Positions 8,476 through 15,969 of a stretch of 64,000 nt of DNA are shown here, piece by piece. Both the position numbers and the translations under genes were made by a program. Under the pieces are notes generated by a model. The model was not told where the DNA came from. It ran no database searches and saw only the letters and a program-made list of their open reading frames with translations. How positions within the stretch are numbered: the first letter of the stretch is position 1; every line of letters starts with the position of its first letter. The stretch lies in contig NZ_NIBG01000004.1 in assembly GCF_002270055.1 (NCBI RefSeq), positions 54,782 to 118,781 of the forward strand, read 5' to 3'. The stretch comes from Anaeromicrobium sediminis (GTDB taxonomy: Bacteria; Bacillota; Clostridia; Peptostreptococcales; Thermotaleaceae).

Positions 8476-9555
8476 ATGAAAACATACTTAATAACTGGCG
8501 GTGCAGGATTTATTGGTTCTAATTTTACCTCTTATATTCTAAAGAAATATGATAAAAATTCTATGATTATAAATCTAGATAAACTAACTTATGCTGGTAA
8601 TCTTAACAATCTAAAATCTATTGAAAAACATACAAACTACAAGTTCATTAAGGGAGATATTTGTGATGAAACATTAGTAGATAGCATATTTAAAAATCAT
8701 ACCATAGATTATGTTATAAATTTTGCAGCAGAATCCCATGTGGATAGAAGTATAATGGATTCATCAATCTTCACAAAGACAAATGTGTTGGGAATTCAAG
8801 TTTTACTGGATAAGGCTAAGAAATATTGGCAATCAGGTGAATGTTTTAAACCTAACAAGAAATTTGTACAAATCTCCACAGACGAAGTATACGGCTCCTT
8901 AGATAGGGATGGCTATTTTAGAGAAGAGACCCCCTTATCTCCTCGTAATCCCTATTCGGCAAGTAAAGCTGCTGCTGATTTAATAGTTAATTCCTATTAT
9001 CACACACACAAAATGCCCATTAACATAACACGTTGTTCTAATAATTATGGCCCCTATCAATTTCCAGAAAAGTTCATTCCACTAATTATAAATAATTGTT
9101 TAAACAATAGAAAAATGCCCTTATATGGAGACGGAAAAAATATTAGGGACTGGATTCATGTGGAGGACCACTGCAGAGCCATAGATGTGGTTCTAAGCCA
9201 TGGAAAACCAGGAGAAACATATAATATTGGAGCTCATAATGAGAAAGAAAATATTGAAATTGCTAAACTCATTATAAAATATTTAAATGAAATTTTACCT
9301 AATTATAATTACTCTACTAAATATATAAGTCCAGACTCAATAGAATTTGTAAAGGACAGAAAAGGCCACGATAAAAGATATGCCATAGATTCATCAAAAA
9401 TTAAGAATCAATTAAACTGGCATAGTGAAATAGATTTTAATGAAGGCATTATTAAAACTTTAAAGTGGTACTTAGAAAATGAAAATTGGTTAAAGGATAT
9501 AACTTCAGGTGAATATATGAAATATTATAATTCTATGTACAATGGGAGGATTTAA
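8476..9555 (+). CDS. rfbB: dTDP-glucose 4,6-dehydratase
   Basis: This 359-residue extended short-chain dehydrogenase converts dTDP-glucose to dTDP-4-keto-6-deoxyglucose with bound NAD. The Rossmann motif GGAGFIGS is at residues 8-15. The segment AAESHVDRSI, the catalytic STDEVYG and the YSASK pair (within NPYSASKAAADL) are all present, as is the substrate loop RCSNNYGPYQFPEKFIP. It starts 21 nt after wecE and ends 5 nt before rfbA, so the three genes form one operon. No rfbC or rfbD is present, which fits a route that branches to the WecE transaminase and not to rhamnose. Confidence 0.96.
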   Translation: MKTYLITGGAGFIGSNFTSYILKKYDKNSMIINLDKLTYAGNLNNLKSIEKHTNYKFIKGDICDETLVDSIFKNHTIDYVINFAAESHVDRSIMDSSIFTKTNVLGIQVLLDKAKKYWQSGECFKPNKKFVQISTDEVYGSLDRDGYFREETPLSPRNPYSASKAAADLIVNSYYHTHKMPINITRCSNNYGPYQFPEKFIPLIINNCLNNRKMPLYGDGKNIRDWIHVEDHCRAIDVVLSHGKPGETYNIGAHNEKENIEIAKLIIKYLNEILPNYNYSTKYISPDSIEFVKDRKGHDKRYAIDSSKIKNQLNWHSEIDFNEGIIKTLKWYLENENWLKDITSGEYMKYYNSMYNGRI

Positions 9556-9560
9556 AAATT

Positions 9561-10418
9561 ATGAAGGGAATAATTCTAGCAGGTGGTCATGGAACTCGAC
9601 TCTATCCAATTACAAAGGCTATTAGCAAACAGATACTACCTGTCTATGATAAACCAATGATATACTATCCCTTATCCGTTTTGCTATTGACAAAAATAAG
9701 AGAAATACTTATTATTTCTACCCCAAGGGATTTACCTTTATTTAAAGACCTCCTAGGTGACGGTAGCCAACTAGGTGTGTCATTTACCTATTTATCACAG
9801 GATGAGCCACGGGGTATTGGAGATGTTTTTTTAATAGGAAAAGATTTCATAGGTAAGGATACGGTATGCCTAGTTTTAGGAGATAATATTTTTCATGGAA
9901 GAGGCTTTTCTTCCCTCCTTAAGGATTTAGCTAACATAACAGAAGGAGCCCATATATTTGGATACCAGGTAGATAATCCTAAAGATTATGGTATTGTCAA
10001 TTTAAATGATGAAGGACAAGTACTATCAATTGAAGAAAAACCATCACATCCAACATCTAATTTTGCAATCCCAGGTTTATATTTTTATGACAACAACGTT
10101 ATTAATATTGCTAAAAGTATTAAGCCCTCTTCCCGTGGAGAACTTGAAATTAGTCACATTAACAATATATATCTAAGGAATAATAAATTGAATATTAATT
10201 TCCTCAGTAGAGGCTTTATGTGGTTTGATATGGGTACTAATGAATCTCTTCTTCAAGGAAGTAATTTTGTTTACACTGTACAAAAAAGACAGAGATTATA
10301 TGTAGGTTGTATAGAAGAAATAGCTTATAAAAATGGATATATTAATAGGCAACAATTACATAATCTAGCTAACGCCATGATAAATACTGAATATGGTAAA
10401 TATCTTTTAAAGTTATAG
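9561..10418 (+). CDS. rfbA: glucose-1-phosphate thymidylyltransferase
   Basis: The first step of dTDP-sugar synthesis joins glucose-1-phosphate and dTTP to give dTDP-glucose. The 285-residue protein begins with the nucleotidyltransferase signature GIILAGGHGTRLYPITKAISKQ, where GGxGTRL binds the nucleotide and the later Lys is catalytic. LVLGDNIFHG provides the metal-binding Asp, and EEKP and RGELEI follow as in the RmlA short form. It is the last gene of the wecE-rfbB-rfbA operon, ending just before a perfect hairpin terminator. No glycosyltransferase for the finished sugar is in the operon. Confidence 0.96.
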   Translation: MKGIILAGGHGTRLYPITKAISKQILPVYDKPMIYYPLSVLLLTKIREILIISTPRDLPLFKDLLGDGSQLGVSFTYLSQDEPRGIGDVFLIGKDFIGKDTVCLVLGDNIFHGRGFSSLLKDLANITEGAHIFGYQVDNPKDYGIVNLNDEGQVLSIEEKPSHPTSNFAIPGLYFYDNNVINIAKSIKPSSRGELEISHINNIYLRNNKLNINFLSRGFMWFDMGTNESLLQGSNFVYTVQKRQRLYVGCIEEIAYKNGYINRQQLHNLANAMINTEYGKYLLKL

Positions 10419-10420
10419 CA

Positions 10421-10454
10421 AAGAGTTTATGACATTAATCATAAACTCTTTTTT
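10421..10454. terminator. bidirectional terminator between rfbA and the GTPase gene
   Basis: A 10-bp stem (AAGAGTTTAT / ATAAACTCTT) is flanked by T-runs usable in both directions, between two convergent genes. Confidence 0.85.
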
Positions 10455-10462
10455 ATATGATT

Positions 10463-12403
10463 TTACAAACAATGCATTTCTTCTTCAGCATTATCCCAAG
10501 GAACTACATAGGCCTGTCCCTTAGAACAGAATATGGAAGATGAAGTATACTCCATATCTATATTCTTATCATATCCTATTTTCTCTATAACCATATCTTG
10601 ATTATGGCATATATCATATCCACTAAATGCTAGACTTATGACCCCTTTTCCATGGGTATAGACCACTAGTTCCATAGGATAATTCATAAAGGTAGCCACA
10701 GGTACCCGTCCTGTTACAATAGTTTTATCCCCTACAGTTTCTGGTGGATTAAAGGTTCCACTAGCCTTTTGTACATCCGATAAAACCCTTCCCATATGGT
10801 CTAAATCTACCTTTATCTTAAAGTCATAATAGGGTTCAAGAAGTATATTTTCTGCCTTTTCTAGCCCCTGCCTTAATGCTCTATAAGTGGCCTGTCTAAA
10901 ATCTCCACCACTAGTATGTTTATTATGGGCTCTTCCTCTTAACAAGGTCACCTTTATATCTGTTATAGGTGAACCTGTTAAAATTCCTCTATGTTCCCTT
11001 TCATATACATGATGTTTTACTAGATTTTGATTTCCTATAGTTAAGTGGTCTGCATGACATAGATTTTCATACTTTATGCCACTATTTCTTTCTCCTGATT
11101 CTATTTTTAAATGTACTTCTGAATAATGGCCCAGAGGTTCAAAGTGACCATATCCTATTACTTCACCATTTATAGTTTCCTTATATAATATATTAGGTTC
11201 TCCAAATTCTACAGAAAAGCCAAATCTGTCTTTTACTATTTGTTCTAGTATTTCTAATTGGATAGGTCCCATAACATGAATATGAATCTCTTGTAGTTCT
11301 TCTTCCCAAGTTACTTTTAATGAAGGATCTTCTGAATCTAATATGTTAAAAGCTCTTACTACTTCTTTTATATTTAAAGAAGAGTCAAATATAACCTTAG
11401 ATTTTAAAGTAGGTATCATATTATAGGTGGCTTCTTCTCCTAGATTACCTAGGCCCTGTCCTGCCCATGTTTGTGATAATCCTATTACTCCAATTAGTTC
11501 ACCGGGATGTGCTTCATTTATGGTTTTAAATTTATTTCCGTCATATACTCTTATTTGTGTTATTTTTTCACTTTGCCCATTACTATAGGTTATCTCATCT
11601 CTCACTTTTAATTTGCCACTTAGAAGTTTCATATATGTTATTTTAGTACCGTTATTTTCATGACCTATCTTGTATACTCTAGCACTGAAAGTTTCTTCAT
11701 TATCATATTCCGTATATGTTAGAGTATGAAATTTATCTAAAAAATCTATTACTCCTACATCTTGTAATGCAGACCCACTAACACAAGGATATATGCGATT
11801 TTCTTTAATCATCTTTTTCATATATTTTAGCCATGTGTCTTTGTTGTATCCATCTTCCATATATTTTTCTAAAAGTTCTTCATCTCTCTCTGCTATGAAC
11901 TCTATTAATTCTTCATCCATATCATCATTAAATGAATCTGTAATGTCACATAGGTCTTCTGTTAAATTTAATTTTATCTCATTTAATACATTGTCCACAT
12001 TTGCTCCAACCCTATCTATTTTATTAATAAAAAAGAAGGTTGGTATATTATGTTTCTTTAGTAATTGCCATACAGTCTCCGTATGTCCCTGGACTCCTTC
12101 TACTGCACTTATTATTATAATTCCATAGTCCATAACCTTTATGGACCTTTCCATTTCTGGTGAAAAATCCACATGGCCTGGAGTATCTATTAAGTAGTAT
12201 GTTGAATCTTTATATTTCATTACAGCCTGATCTGAAAACACTGTAATGCCTCTTTCTCTCTCTATTTCATGACTATCCAGGTGAGAGTCCTTATGATCTA
12301 CCCTCCCCCTTTGTCTAATTGTATTTGTATGATACAGCAACCCCTCAGAAAAAGTAGTTTTTCCTGCATCTACATGGGCTAGTATTCCTATTGTCTTGTT
12401 CAT
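10463..12403 (-). CDS. translational GTPase of the tetracycline ribosomal-protection type (divergent)
   Basis: This 646-residue EF-G-like GTPase has the length and domain plan of TetM/TetO proteins, which dislodge tetracycline from the ribosome. GTP-binding motifs are clear: AHVDAGKT (9-16), RGIT (51-54), DTPGH (73-77) and NKID (127-130). Domain II, the EF-G III-like domain, domain IV (around LLRGRAHNKHTSGGDFRQATYRALRQG) and domain V follow. Its N-terminal sequence differs from classical TetM, so it belongs to a more distant branch (TetB(P)/OtrA-like or housekeeping). Resistance cannot be claimed from sequence. It is a single gene with its own short leader. No mobile element is adjacent, so a chromosomal origin is likely. 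Confidence 0.78.
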   Translation of the reverse strand: MNKTIGILAHVDAGKTTFSEGLLYHTNTIRQRGRVDHKDSHLDSHEIERERGITVFSDQAVMKYKDSTYYLIDTPGHVDFSPEMERSIKVMDYGIIIISAVEGVQGHTETVWQLLKKHNIPTFFFINKIDRVGANVDNVLNEIKLNLTEDLCDITDSFNDDMDEELIEFIAERDEELLEKYMEDGYNKDTWLKYMKKMIKENRIYPCVSGSALQDVGVIDFLDKFHTLTYTEYDNEETFSARVYKIGHENNGTKITYMKLLSGKLKVRDEITYSNGQSEKITQIRVYDGNKFKTINEAHPGELIGVIGLSQTWAGQGLGNLGEEATYNMIPTLKSKVIFDSSLNIKEVVRAFNILDSEDPSLKVTWEEELQEIHIHVMGPIQLEILEQIVKDRFGFSVEFGEPNILYKETINGEVIGYGHFEPLGHYSEVHLKIESGERNSGIKYENLCHADHLTIGNQNLVKHHVYEREHRGILTGSPITDIKVTLLRGRAHNKHTSGGDFRQATYRALRQGLEKAENILLEPYYDFKIKVDLDHMGRVLSDVQKASGTFNPPETVGDKTIVTGRVPVATFMNYPMELVVYTHGKGVISLAFSGYDICHNQDMVIEKIGYDKNIDMEYTSSSIFCSKGQAYVVPWDNAEEEMHCL

Positions 12404-12464
12404 ATCTACACCTCTATTTAGATTGTATAGATTAATTATATCAAAATAACAATAGATTTAAATA

Positions 12465-12490
12465 AAAGTGTTCTTAAACAAGAACACTTT
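12465..12490 (-). terminator. terminator of the Nudix gene
   Basis: A near-perfect hairpin, AAAGTGTTCTT / AAGAACACTTT, followed on the minus strand by TTTTATTT, lies 6 nt after the Nudix stop codon. Confidence 0.8.
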
Positions 12491-12495
12491 CTAAT

Positions 12496-12879
12496 TCAAT
12501 AATTCATTAACTTTTCTACAAACTTAACATCAGCTGGCGCTATTTTATACTTATTTAACTCATATTCTTTACACCACACATATTCAGAGTGGTCTTTCAA
12601 CTTTATATTACCATTTTTTATAATGGCCTCATATGCTTTTAATTTAATCTTCTTATCTGTATAATCATGTATATTTTCATCAAAATAACTTTTAACTTCT
12701 ATTTCTATATCCATTTCTTCTTTCAATTCCCTTATGAGGCTTTCTTCATCCCTTTCACCCTTTTCTATTTTTCCTCCTGGGAATTCCCAGAATCCTCCTA
12801 GACTTTTATCTTCTTTTCTCTTAGCTATTAAGATTTCATTTTTATCATTTCTTATAATTGCTGCTACTACTTCTATCAT
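12496..12879 (-). CDS. Nudix hydrolase, MutT type
   Basis: This 127-residue protein hydrolyses nucleoside di- or triphosphates. MutT-type members remove 8-oxo-dGTP or other oxidised nucleotides from the pool. The Nudix box spans about residues 35-57 (GGKIEKGERDEESLIRELKEEM), with the G-x5-E-x7-R-E-x2-E-E pattern that binds Mg2+ intact. GFWEFPGGK just before it is characteristic of the MutT/CTP pyrophosphohydrolase group. The C-terminal half has the usual short beta strands and a W (VWCKEYEL). Monocistronic with its own terminator. The exact substrate is not predictable. Confidence 0.88.
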   Translation of the reverse strand: MIEVVAAIIRNDKNEILIAKRKEDKSLGGFWEFPGGKIEKGERDEESLIRELKEEMDIEIEVKSYFDENIHDYTDKKIKLKAYEAIIKNGNIKLKDHSEYVWCKEYELNKYKIAPADVKFVEKLMNY

Positions 12880-13066
12880 AGCCTTCTCCTATAAAACTAT
12901 TTGCTCTACTAATCATGTTAGCTAGCATTTGTTTTTCTAGTCTCCATTAGAAACCCATTTTATTATAATTTAGTATATCTATATACTTCATCTTTTATAT
13001 GCTATTCATAGTATATTCTTTTAAATCCTTCTTTAACAAAAATCCTATTATAATTTTATGCAATGT

Positions 13067-13091
13067 AAAAGGGAACCCTATTCTGGCTCCC
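13067..13091 (-). terminator. spo0M terminator
   Basis: On the minus strand GGGAGCC pairs with GGTTCCC (one G-T pair) and is followed by TTTT, 16 nt past the spo0M stop codon. Confidence 0.7.
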
Positions 13092-13106
13092 TAATTTATT
13101 TAATTT

Positions 13107-13883
13107 CTATTTAATTATACAGTTTTTAATAGCGTTATATATTTTTTCTTGAATATAATCTGTTCCCTCAATTAACTCTTCCTCTGTTAGTTCTAACCAG
13201 GTTCTAGTTTTATCTGCGTTAATTAACTCTCTAAAAAGACCTGATCTTTTATCAATCTCCATAAAAACCCTTATCTTTCTATCTTTAATGAAAAATGCCA
13301 CTTTTAATTCATCTATCTCACCATTAAATGCCTTCGTTGGAATTATATTAAATGCTTGTATGAAATCAACATCCTTTACATATGTATTCTTCTCATTCTG
13401 TATTCCACTGTCAGTAAATCCCAGATCAATAAATCCATCTAATATAGGTTGAATATATGGATGAGCACTTACTTTAATATAGTCTAAATCTGTTGGATCT
13501 ATAGCTTTTTTTATGTCTAAAGATGTATCTATCCAAATTTCATTATTTTCAGTAGAAACAGGAGTATTAGGAGATAATTGAAATTTAAAGGGAACTTCAT
13601 ATTCATCTTTTGGTAAAATAACTTTTTCAAAGGGCAGTACTATATTTTGAATTGTAGCCGTATTTGTATACACTTTTTTCTTCCCATCCCTATACTCTAT
13701 CTCCTTATATTCTGTTCGAATATCCATGTATATTTCATCTACCTTTTGTTCAACCTTTCCCCCTCTGATAACAACTTTTCCTGTGACACTTGCCCCTGCT
13801 TGAACCCTTTCTGAATCTAGAACTGCATCTACTTTAGCGCTACCCATACCCATGGAAGCCATAGCTTTCTTAAAAAAACTCAT
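13107..13883 (-). CDS. spo0M: sporulation-control protein Spo0M
   Basis: This 258-residue cytoplasmic protein has the arrestin-like fold that influences early sporulation and cell-division control in Bacillus. The N-terminus (MSFFKKAMASMGMGSAKVDA) and the following strand with AGASVTGKVVIRGGKVEQKVD are the recognised Spo0M start. The middle has paired beta-sandwich strands (FKFQLSPNTPVSTENNEIWIDTSLDIKKA). Length equals the family norm. The ATG follows GGGGGA at about 10 nt. A perfect 17-bp inverted repeat lies immediately upstream of that ribosome binding site. Single gene, divergent from the GNAT pair. Confidence 0.93.
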   Translation of the reverse strand: MSFFKKAMASMGMGSAKVDAVLDSERVQAGASVTGKVVIRGGKVEQKVDEIYMDIRTEYKEIEYRDGKKKVYTNTATIQNIVLPFEKVILPKDEYEVPFKFQLSPNTPVSTENNEIWIDTSLDIKKAIDPTDLDYIKVSAHPYIQPILDGFIDLGFTDSGIQNEKNTYVKDVDFIQAFNIIPTKAFNGEIDELKVAFFIKDRKIRVFMEIDKRSGLFRELINADKTRTWLELTEEELIEGTDYIQEKIYNAIKNCIIK

Positions 13884-13911
13884 ATGTTAAATCCCCCTTT
13901 TGAACTTTAAC

Positions 13912-13949
13912 ATAAAATATAAACCCTATTTTTAGGGTTTATATTTTAT
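13912..13949. repeat. perfect 17-bp inverted repeat upstream of spo0M
   Basis: Two 17-nt arms (ATAAAATATAAACCCTA and its reverse complement) flank a TTTT loop. The element begins 29 nt upstream of the spo0M start codon, within its probable leader, between divergent genes. It could be an attenuator, an operator or a messenger-stabilising hairpin. No long T-run follows on either side. Confidence 0.85.
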
Positions 13950-14092
13950 AATTATTTTCTATTCATATCATAATATCCTCTATGAGTAATCTATGCGTGG
14001 CAATTTTCATTTATTCATATGTACATTAACATAATAAATTTCCACTTAATTTACCACTTAGGTTATAATAACTACAAAGGAGGCTATATTTA

Positions 14093-14584
14093 ATGAGCAG
14101 ACTAAATATACGAAATGTAGTATTAACCGATTTAGATTGTGTAAGCGAAATAGAATCTCTTTGCTTTCCAGCAGCTGAGGCTGATTCAAAAAATATTTTC
14201 CAAGAAAGAATTTCAGTCTTCTCAGAGGGATTTTTTGTAGCTCAATTAGATGATAAAGTTATAGGCTTAGTTAATGGTGGAGTTACAAATGATACTCACC
14301 TAAAAGATGCCTTTTTTAAGACTATGGATTTACACATACCTAACGGAGATAATATAGTAATCTTTGGCCTTGATGTACATCCTGATTATCATGGAAGAGG
14401 TTATGGTAAAGAATTAATGAATCATTTCATTGAAGCTGCACGAAAGTCAGGTAGAAAAAAAGTATTACTTACATGTAAAAAACATTTAATAAAATACTAT
14501 GAGCAATTTGGCTATATAAATGAAGGTTTATCCAAATCTACCCATGGTGGAGCTACATGGTATGACATGTATTTAGTACTATAA
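14093..14584 (+). CDS. GNAT-family N-acetyltransferase, first of a tandem pair
   Basis: This 163-residue protein has a full GNAT fold. The acetyl-CoA pyrophosphate loop is in DVHPDYHGRGYGKELM (about residues 101-116; Q/R-x-x-G-x-G/A pattern as HGRGYG), followed by the beta5-alpha4 segment LLTCKKHLIKYYEQFGYINEG. The N-terminus carries ESLCFPAAEA, typical of small-molecule GNATs related to arylalkylamine acetyltransferases. A GGAGGC ribosome binding site precedes the ATG. The next gene encodes a close paralogue (about 125 of 163 residues identical by my count), so they arose by tandem duplication. The substrate is unknown. Confidence 0.88.
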   Translation: MSRLNIRNVVLTDLDCVSEIESLCFPAAEADSKNIFQERISVFSEGFFVAQLDDKVIGLVNGGVTNDTHLKDAFFKTMDLHIPNGDNIVIFGLDVHPDYHGRGYGKELMNHFIEAARKSGRKKVLLTCKKHLIKYYEQFGYINEGLSKSTHGGATWYDMYLVL

Positions 14585-14620
14585 TATTTATTTAATAAGA
14601 ATAAAAGGGGGCAAAGTTTA

Positions 14621-15112
14621 ATGAGCAGACTAAACATACGAAATGTATTATCAAATGATTTAGATTGTGTATGCAAAATAGAATCTCTTTGTTTTCCGGC
14701 AGCTGAAGCTGCTTCAAAAAAGGCCTTTGAAGAAAGGATATCCGTATTCCCTAAAGGTTTTTTCGTAGCTGAATTAGATAATGAAATCATAGGATTTATT
14801 AATGGTGGAGTCACGAATGATATTCATATAGAGGATGACTTTTTTAAGACTATGGATTTACATATACCCGATGGAGATAATATAGTAATCTTTGGCCTTG
14901 ATATACATCCTGATTATCAAAGAAAGGGCTATGCTAAAGAATTAATGAGTCATTTTATTGAAGATGCAAAAAAGTCTGGTAGAAAGAAAGTATTACTTAC
15001 ATGTAAAGAACATTTGATAAAATACTATGAACAATTTGGATACGTAAATGAAGGTGTGTCTAGCTCTGAACATGGAGGAGCTAAATGGTATGATATGTAT
15101 CTTACAGTATAA
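14621..15112 (+). CDS. GNAT-family N-acetyltransferase, second of a tandem pair
   Basis: This paralogue has the same length (163 residues) as the preceding gene, from which it is separated by 36 nt. The acetyl-CoA motif reads DIHPDYQRKGYAKELM, so the middle glycine of the loop is Ala, still within the family pattern. Changes cluster at residues 10-60 and 133-160, outside the cofactor loop, which hints at altered substrate preference. GGGGGC serves as ribosome binding site. The pair is followed by a hairpin terminator and is probably co-transcribed. Confidence 0.88.
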   Translation: MSRLNIRNVLSNDLDCVCKIESLCFPAAEAASKKAFEERISVFPKGFFVAELDNEIIGFINGGVTNDIHIEDDFFKTMDLHIPDGDNIVIFGLDIHPDYQRKGYAKELMSHFIEDAKKSGRKKVLLTCKEHLIKYYEQFGYVNEGVSSSEHGGAKWYDMYLTV

Positions 15113-15122
15113 ATAATAAAAT

Positions 15123-15160
15123 AAGAGTGCCCATCTATTAATATATGAGCACTCTTTGCT
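15123..15160. terminator. terminator after the GNAT pair
   Basis: The stem AAGAGTGC / GCACTCTT is followed by TTGCTTTTTC. It lies between convergent genes and may serve both. Confidence 0.75.
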
Positions 15161-15166
15161 TTTTCT

Positions 15167-15721
15167 TTAAAATGCTGGTGGTGTAACAGCAAATACAACC
15201 TTCGTAACCTTATCATATGTGTTTTCCCATTTGTGTTTCATATTAGGAAGTATTCTCACACTATCTCCTTCATTTAATAGGATAGGGTCATCATTTAAAT
15301 ATAGGGTTACCTTCCCTTCCATTACATAGGCTGCTTCTTCTCCCTTGTGTGCCATTAATTCCTCTGACGAATGAGAGCCAGGTGTTAATGTCATAAGTAT
15401 AAACTCAATAGTAGTATTTAAATCTGGAGACAACAACTCATAGGCAAAGTTCTTATTCTCTGGAAATATGATTTTTTTACGACTATCTGCCCTTACAACC
15501 AAGTTATCTCTATTTACTGAATTCATGAAAAAAGTAAATAGGGGTACATCTAATGCCTTTGAAATTGCCTTTAATGTATTTATAGAAGGATTAGCCAATC
15601 CCCTTTCAATTTGACTAAGTAAGGATGGAGTCACTTCTACCATTTTAGCTAGATCCCTAATAGTTAGACTTTTGGCTTTTCTATATTCAAGTATCTTTTC
15701 ACCAATATTTATATCTTCCAT
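15167..15721 (-). CDS. XRE-family regulator with C-terminal cupin domain, probable dsdA regulator
   Basis: This 184-residue repressor/activator has an N-terminal helix-turn-helix (about residues 9-63; DLAKMVEVTPSLLSQIERG is the helix-turn-helix core). The C-terminal cupin (about 110-180) contains TPGSHSSEE, GEEAAYVMEGKV and GDSVRILPNMKHKWEN. Such proteins sense small metabolites through the cupin. It is divergent from dsdA, and three copies of a 23-bp motif lie in the shared intergenic region, one in this gene's own leader. Autoregulation plus control of dsdA, with D-serine or a related amino acid as effector, is inferred. Confidence 0.85.
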   Translation of the reverse strand: MEDINIGEKILEYRKAKSLTIRDLAKMVEVTPSLLSQIERGLANPSINTLKAISKALDVPLFTFFMNSVNRDNLVVRADSRKKIIFPENKNFAYELLSPDLNTTIEFILMTLTPGSHSSEELMAHKGEEAAYVMEGKVTLYLNDDPILLNEGDSVRILPNMKHKWENTYDKVTKVVFAVTPPAF

Positions 15722-15759
15722 CTATAAGCTCCTTTAATGTATATAATCCCATATTTATT

Positions 15760-15782
15760 GTTAAACTTTATTTAACAAATTA
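15760..15782. promoter_or_regulatory. operator copy 1 (regulator leader)
   Basis: First of three copies of one 23-bp motif between the XRE-cupin gene and dsdA. It holds a perfect dyad GTTAAA-N5-TTTAAC followed by AAATTA. It lies 38 nt upstream of the regulator's start codon, next to a minus-strand TATAAT at 15782-15787. Confidence 0.7.
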
Positions 15783-15813
15783 TTATAATCTTAAATATTT
15801 GTCTATTAGAATC

Positions 15814-15843
15814 ATTATAGCATAGAAATATACTCTTTTTCAG
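15814..15843 (-). promoter_or_regulatory. candidate promoter of the XRE-cupin regulator gene
   Basis: On the minus strand CTGAAA (15843-15838), an 18-nt spacer and TATAAT (15819-15814) form a fair sigma-A-type promoter. A second minus-strand TATAAT at 15787-15782 has a poorer -35. Confidence 0.45.
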
Positions 15844-15847
15844 TTTT

Positions 15848-15870
15848 GTTAAATGTGATTTAATAAATTA
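15848..15870. promoter_or_regulatory. operator copy 2 (upstream of dsdA -35)
   Basis: Second copy of the 23-bp motif, GTTAAA-N5-TTTAAT then AAATTA, ending 8 nt upstream of the dsdA -35 box. Confidence 0.7.
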
Positions 15871-15878
15871 AATATACA

Positions 15879-15907
15879 TTGACACAAGCTTTTTATATTG
15901 TTAATAT
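15879..15907 (+). promoter_or_regulatory. dsdA: dsdA promoter
   Basis: A consensus TTGACA at 15879-15884, an exact 17-nt spacer and TATAAT-like TAATAT at 15902-15907 form a near-ideal sigma-A promoter. Operator copy 3 covers the -10. Confidence 0.8.
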
Positions 15908-15922
15908 TTACTTAATAAATTA
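15900..15922. promoter_or_regulatory. operator copy 3 (overlapping dsdA -10)
   Basis: Third copy, GTTAAT-N5-CTTAAT then AAATTA, 52 bp from copy 2 (about five helical turns) and covering the -10 box, a position suited to repression. Confidence 0.7.
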
Positions 15923-15969
15923 AATACAATTGAATTATTTAATACTCATTAATAGTAAGGGGGATAAAT

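Noticed and set aside
11793-12128. 111-codon plus-strand frame
   Set aside because: Antisense to the GTP-binding domain of the TetM-like gene; Ser-rich, no ribosome binding site.
10463-12403. Firm call of tetracycline resistance
   Set aside because: The sequence is too far from TetM by eye to claim resistance without phylogeny or testing.
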